From assembly GCA_023420795.1 (NCBI GenBank), contig JAEZVM010000041.1:1-8421 (forward strand): a DNA stretch of 8,421 nt, given 5' to 3'. The number at the start of each line of letters is the position of its first letter. Positions within the stretch are counted from its first letter, which is position 1. Position numbers and translations under genes: made by a program. This stretch comes from Pseudomonadota bacterium (GTDB lineage Bacteria; Pseudomonadota; Gammaproteobacteria; Burkholderiales; Burkholderiaceae_D). Below, in pieces: positions 7,020 through 8,421 of this stretch. A model generated the notes under the pieces. It worked only from the letters and a program-made list of their open reading frames with translations. It did not search any database and was not told the DNA's origin.

Positions 7020-7319
7020 TTAATCGTCATCATGATGTTCGGCTATTTCTCCCTCGCTGAACAAAACCTCACGGAGTTCTTTGTCCAGCTTCGGATCGCG
7101 CCGGCGTATCCATTCCAGCACCATCGCAGCATGCTCTTTCTCCTCGTCGCGATTGTGTTCGAGTATGCGCTTGAGTTCCGGGTCGGCAGCGGCATCGACG
7201 CGCTGGTTGTACCAATCGACCGCCTCCAGCTCTTCCATCAGGGACAGGATCGCACGATGCATGTCCATGGTCTGGGCCGACAGCCGGTCGAGGGGTTCAT
7301 GATAGCCTTCGCTCGCCAT
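7020..7319 (-). CDS. encapsulated-ferritin-like protein (EncFtn family) lacking a targeting peptide
   Basis: This 99-aa protein closely resembles the encapsulin-associated ferritins typified by Rhodospirillum rubrum EncFtn, which oxidise Fe(II) at a site formed between two subunits in an annular decamer (established). Visible matches are HRAILSLMEELEAVDWYNQR (21-40), DPELKRILEHNRDEEKEH (46-63) and the tail helix LEWIRRRDPKL. The ferroxidase residues E30, E60 and H63 (E32, E62 and H65 in R. rubrum) and W36/Y37 are all kept. I chose ATG 7319 because AGGAG precedes it by 6 bases and the product aligns from the family's N-terminus; a longer frame to 7430 adds 37 residues unlike the family. The usual C-terminal shell-docking peptide (LxxGSLxG type) is missing: the protein stops at EIAEHHDDD. 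No encapsulin gene is adjacent in the window; the DUF488 gene follows after 15 bp. The role is probably iron oxidation or detoxification, with storage uncertain. Confidence 0.9.
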   Translation of the reverse strand: MASEGYHEPLDRLSAQTMDMHRAILSLMEELEAVDWYNQRVDAAADPELKRILEHNRDEEKEHAAMVLEWIRRRDPKLDKELREVLFSEGEIAEHHDDD

Positions 7320-7375
7320 GACATCTCCTGAAAAGAGGAATCCCCTCATTCTTGTCCCGATCCGGCGAAAGCTCA

Positions 7376-7411
7376 AATTGGCAATTACAATACTTTGATC
7401 AAAAAGAACAA
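7376..7411 (-). promoter_or_regulatory. candidate promoter of the ferritin-like/DUF488 unit with palindromes
   Basis: On the - strand TTGTTC (7406-7411) and TGTAAT (7384-7389, five of six to the sigma70 -10 consensus) are 16 bases apart, giving a leader of roughly 58 bases before the start at 7319. The spacer contains the perfect 10-bp palindrome TTTGATCAAA (7394-7403). A second small palindrome, AATTG-G-CAATT (7376-7386), overlaps the -10. The placement fits a repressor operator, but no known regulator consensus is matched; it is neither a Fur box nor the spaced FNR box. The promoter match is modest. Confidence 0.35.
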
Positions 7412-7490
7412 TGGAGGCTCTTGGAAACAAAGCTTGCCTCTATTTCGTTGTAAGGCCGCACTTTTCCCTTTCTTTGCACATAGGATTTCC

Positions 7491-8421
7491 ATGCTGAATT
7501 TCGATCTCTACAATCCCACGCAGATTTTGTTTGGCAAAGGCCGTATTGCAGACCTGAGCAAGATCGTCCCCGCTGATGCACGCGTCCTTGTGCTGTACGG
7601 CGGCGGTAGCATCAAGAACAACGGCGTGTTCAACGAAGTCATGGCCGCACTGGCCGGCCGTCATGTGCAGGAATTTTCCGGCATTGAACCCAATCCGAGC
7701 TATGAAACGTTGATGCAGGCCGTAGAGCTGATACGCAAGGAAAAGCTCGATTTCCTGCTGGCCGTCGGTGGCGGCTCTGTGATCGACGGCACCAAGTTCG
7801 TTGCTGCAGCCGCCTGTTTCGAAGGCGATCCCTGGACCATCCTGGAGAAACGCGGCCGCAACATTACGCAGGCGCTGCCCTTCGGTTCCGTGCTGACGCT
7901 GCCTGCGACCGGCTCGGAAATGAATGACGGCTCGGTCATCACGCGCAAATCCTTGAAGGCAAAGATGGCGTTTTCCAGCCGGCTGGTGTTTCCGAAATTT
8001 TCCGTTCTCGATCCGACCAAGACCTTTTCGCTGCCGGCAAAGCAGATCGGCAACGGCGTGGTCGATGCCTTCATCCATGTAGTAGAACAGTACCTGACCT
8101 ATCCGGTGAACTCGCCGGTGCAGGACCGCTTTGCGGAAAGCCTGCTGCTGACGCTGATCGAGGAAGGGCCGAAGGCACTTGCCAACCCGGAAGACTACGA
8201 CACCCGCGCCAACATCATGTGGTGCGCCACATTGGCGCTGAACGGCCTGATCGGCGCCGGCGTGCCGCAGGACTGGGCGACGCACATGGTTGGTCACGAG
8301 CTGACAGCATTGTACGGCCTTGACCATGCGCAGACGCTGGCAATCGTGCTGCCTGGCATGCTACGGGTACGCAAGGAAAGCAAGCATGCGAAGCTGCTGC
8401 AATACGCGGAGCGCGTCTGGA
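7491..8421 (+). CDS. yqhD: YqhD-type iron-containing alcohol dehydrogenase / NADPH-dependent aldehyde reductase (3' end cut by window)
   Basis: The first 310 codons are present of a family member about 387 aa long in E. coli; the end lies beyond the window. It is a group III metal-dependent alcohol dehydrogenase that reduces short-chain and lipid-peroxidation aldehydes with NADPH in the cytoplasm (known for YqhD). The N-terminus NPTQILFGKGRIADL, the nucleotide-binding GGGS (37-40) and AVGGGSVIDGTKF (91-103), and LTLPATGSEMN (135-145) fit throughout. Metal ligands D192, H196, H265 and H279 match E. coli D194, H198, H267 and H281, with a constant offset of two. The closing LLQYAERVW block is almost identical to the E. 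coli protein. AGGA at 7482-7485, 5 bases before the ATG, supports the start. It is divergent from the EncFtn gene with 171 bp between; no convincing + strand promoter was found in that gap. Confidence 0.94.
   Translation, partial: MLNFDLYNPTQILFGKGRIADLSKIVPADARVLVLYGGGSIKNNGVFNEVMAALAGRHVQEFSGIEPNPSYETLMQAVELIRKEKLDFLLAVGGGSVIDGTKFVAAAACFEGDPWTILEKRGRNITQALPFGSVLTLPATGSEMNDGSVITRKSLKAKMAFSSRLVFPKFSVLDPTKTFSLPAKQIGNGVVDAFIHVVEQYLTYPVNSPVQDRFAESLLLTLIEEGPKALANPEDYDTRANIMWCATLALNGLIGAGVPQDWATHMVGHELTALYGLDHAQTLAIVLPGMLRVRKESKHAKLLQYAERVW

Noticed and set aside
6985..7022. possible hidden encapsulin docking peptide after the EncFtn stop in another frame
   Set aside because: One shifted frame reads MMTIKRYP then stop and the other stops at once. 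Neither resembles a GSL-type docking peptide.
7394..7403. FNR/CRP-like site at TTTGATCAAA
   Set aside because: FNR sites need a four-base gap between TTGAT and ATCAA. Here the half-sites overlap, so it is kept only as an unassigned palindrome.
7320..7430. 37-residue N-terminal extension of the EncFtn-like protein
   Set aside because: The extension is unlike the family, while the ATG at 7319 has AGGAG at a good distance and aligns with the family start.
7440..8327. 295-aa open frame on the - strand
   Set aside because: It is antisense to the yqhD-type gene, whose + strand frame matches a known family with all metal ligands. The antisense protein has no recognisable domain.

Overview
The window looks like ordinary chromosomal DNA of a betaproteobacterium, most likely Burkholderiales and perhaps Oxalobacteraceae-like. 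The basis is moderately high GC coding sequence and an OmpR/EnvZ pair closely resembling RisA/RisS of that order. There is also a secreted protein ending in an SPEERRALRRQI segment of a kind common in small Burkholderiales proteins. The taxonomic call is inference from remembered protein families; no database search was run. No transposase, integrase, tRNA, rRNA, CRISPR array or phage gene was seen.

Layout. (1) 3-2516, + strand: the end of a CaiB/BaiF family III CoA-transferase with the H/D/E active-site spacing of alpha-methylacyl-CoA racemase, then a RimJ/RimL-type GNAT acetyltransferase, then a Rossmann/DUF2520 protein whose probable GTG start overlaps the GNAT stop. The last two are probably translationally coupled. 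(2) 2547-2903, - strand: a small secreted protein, convergent with the previous unit. (3) 2904-3120: a regulatory region with a row of GTAA(C/A/T) repeats and a perfect 7-3-7 inverted repeat. (4) 3121-5262, + strand: a complete two-component system, an OmpR/RisA-type regulator and an EnvZ/RisS-type sensor kinase starting at TTG. (5) 5396-6580, + strand: a DUF4382 outer-membrane-type lipoprotein, closed by a strong hairpin terminator that works on both strands. (6) 6615-7319, - strand: an encapsulated-ferritin-like protein (EncFtn family, 99 aa) followed by a DUF488/YeaO-family protein. (7) 7491-end, + strand: the first 310 codons of a YqhD-type iron-containing alcohol dehydrogenase, divergent from the ferritin unit.

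How the genes may work together. The regulator and kinase form a classical osmo/envelope-type signalling pair, and the GTAA repeats upstream suggest autoregulation. Their downstream neighbour is an envelope lipoprotein with its own ribosome binding site, separated by 133 bp. On the right, a ferroxidase-type ferritin-like protein and an NADPH-dependent aldehyde reductase share a 171-bp divergent control region holding small palindromes. This would fit an iron or oxidative-stress theme, but that link is inference.

The most notable item is the EncFtn-type protein. It keeps all the ferroxidase residues but ends in a His/Asp tail. It has no encapsulin targeting peptide, and no encapsulin shell gene lies beside it in this window.
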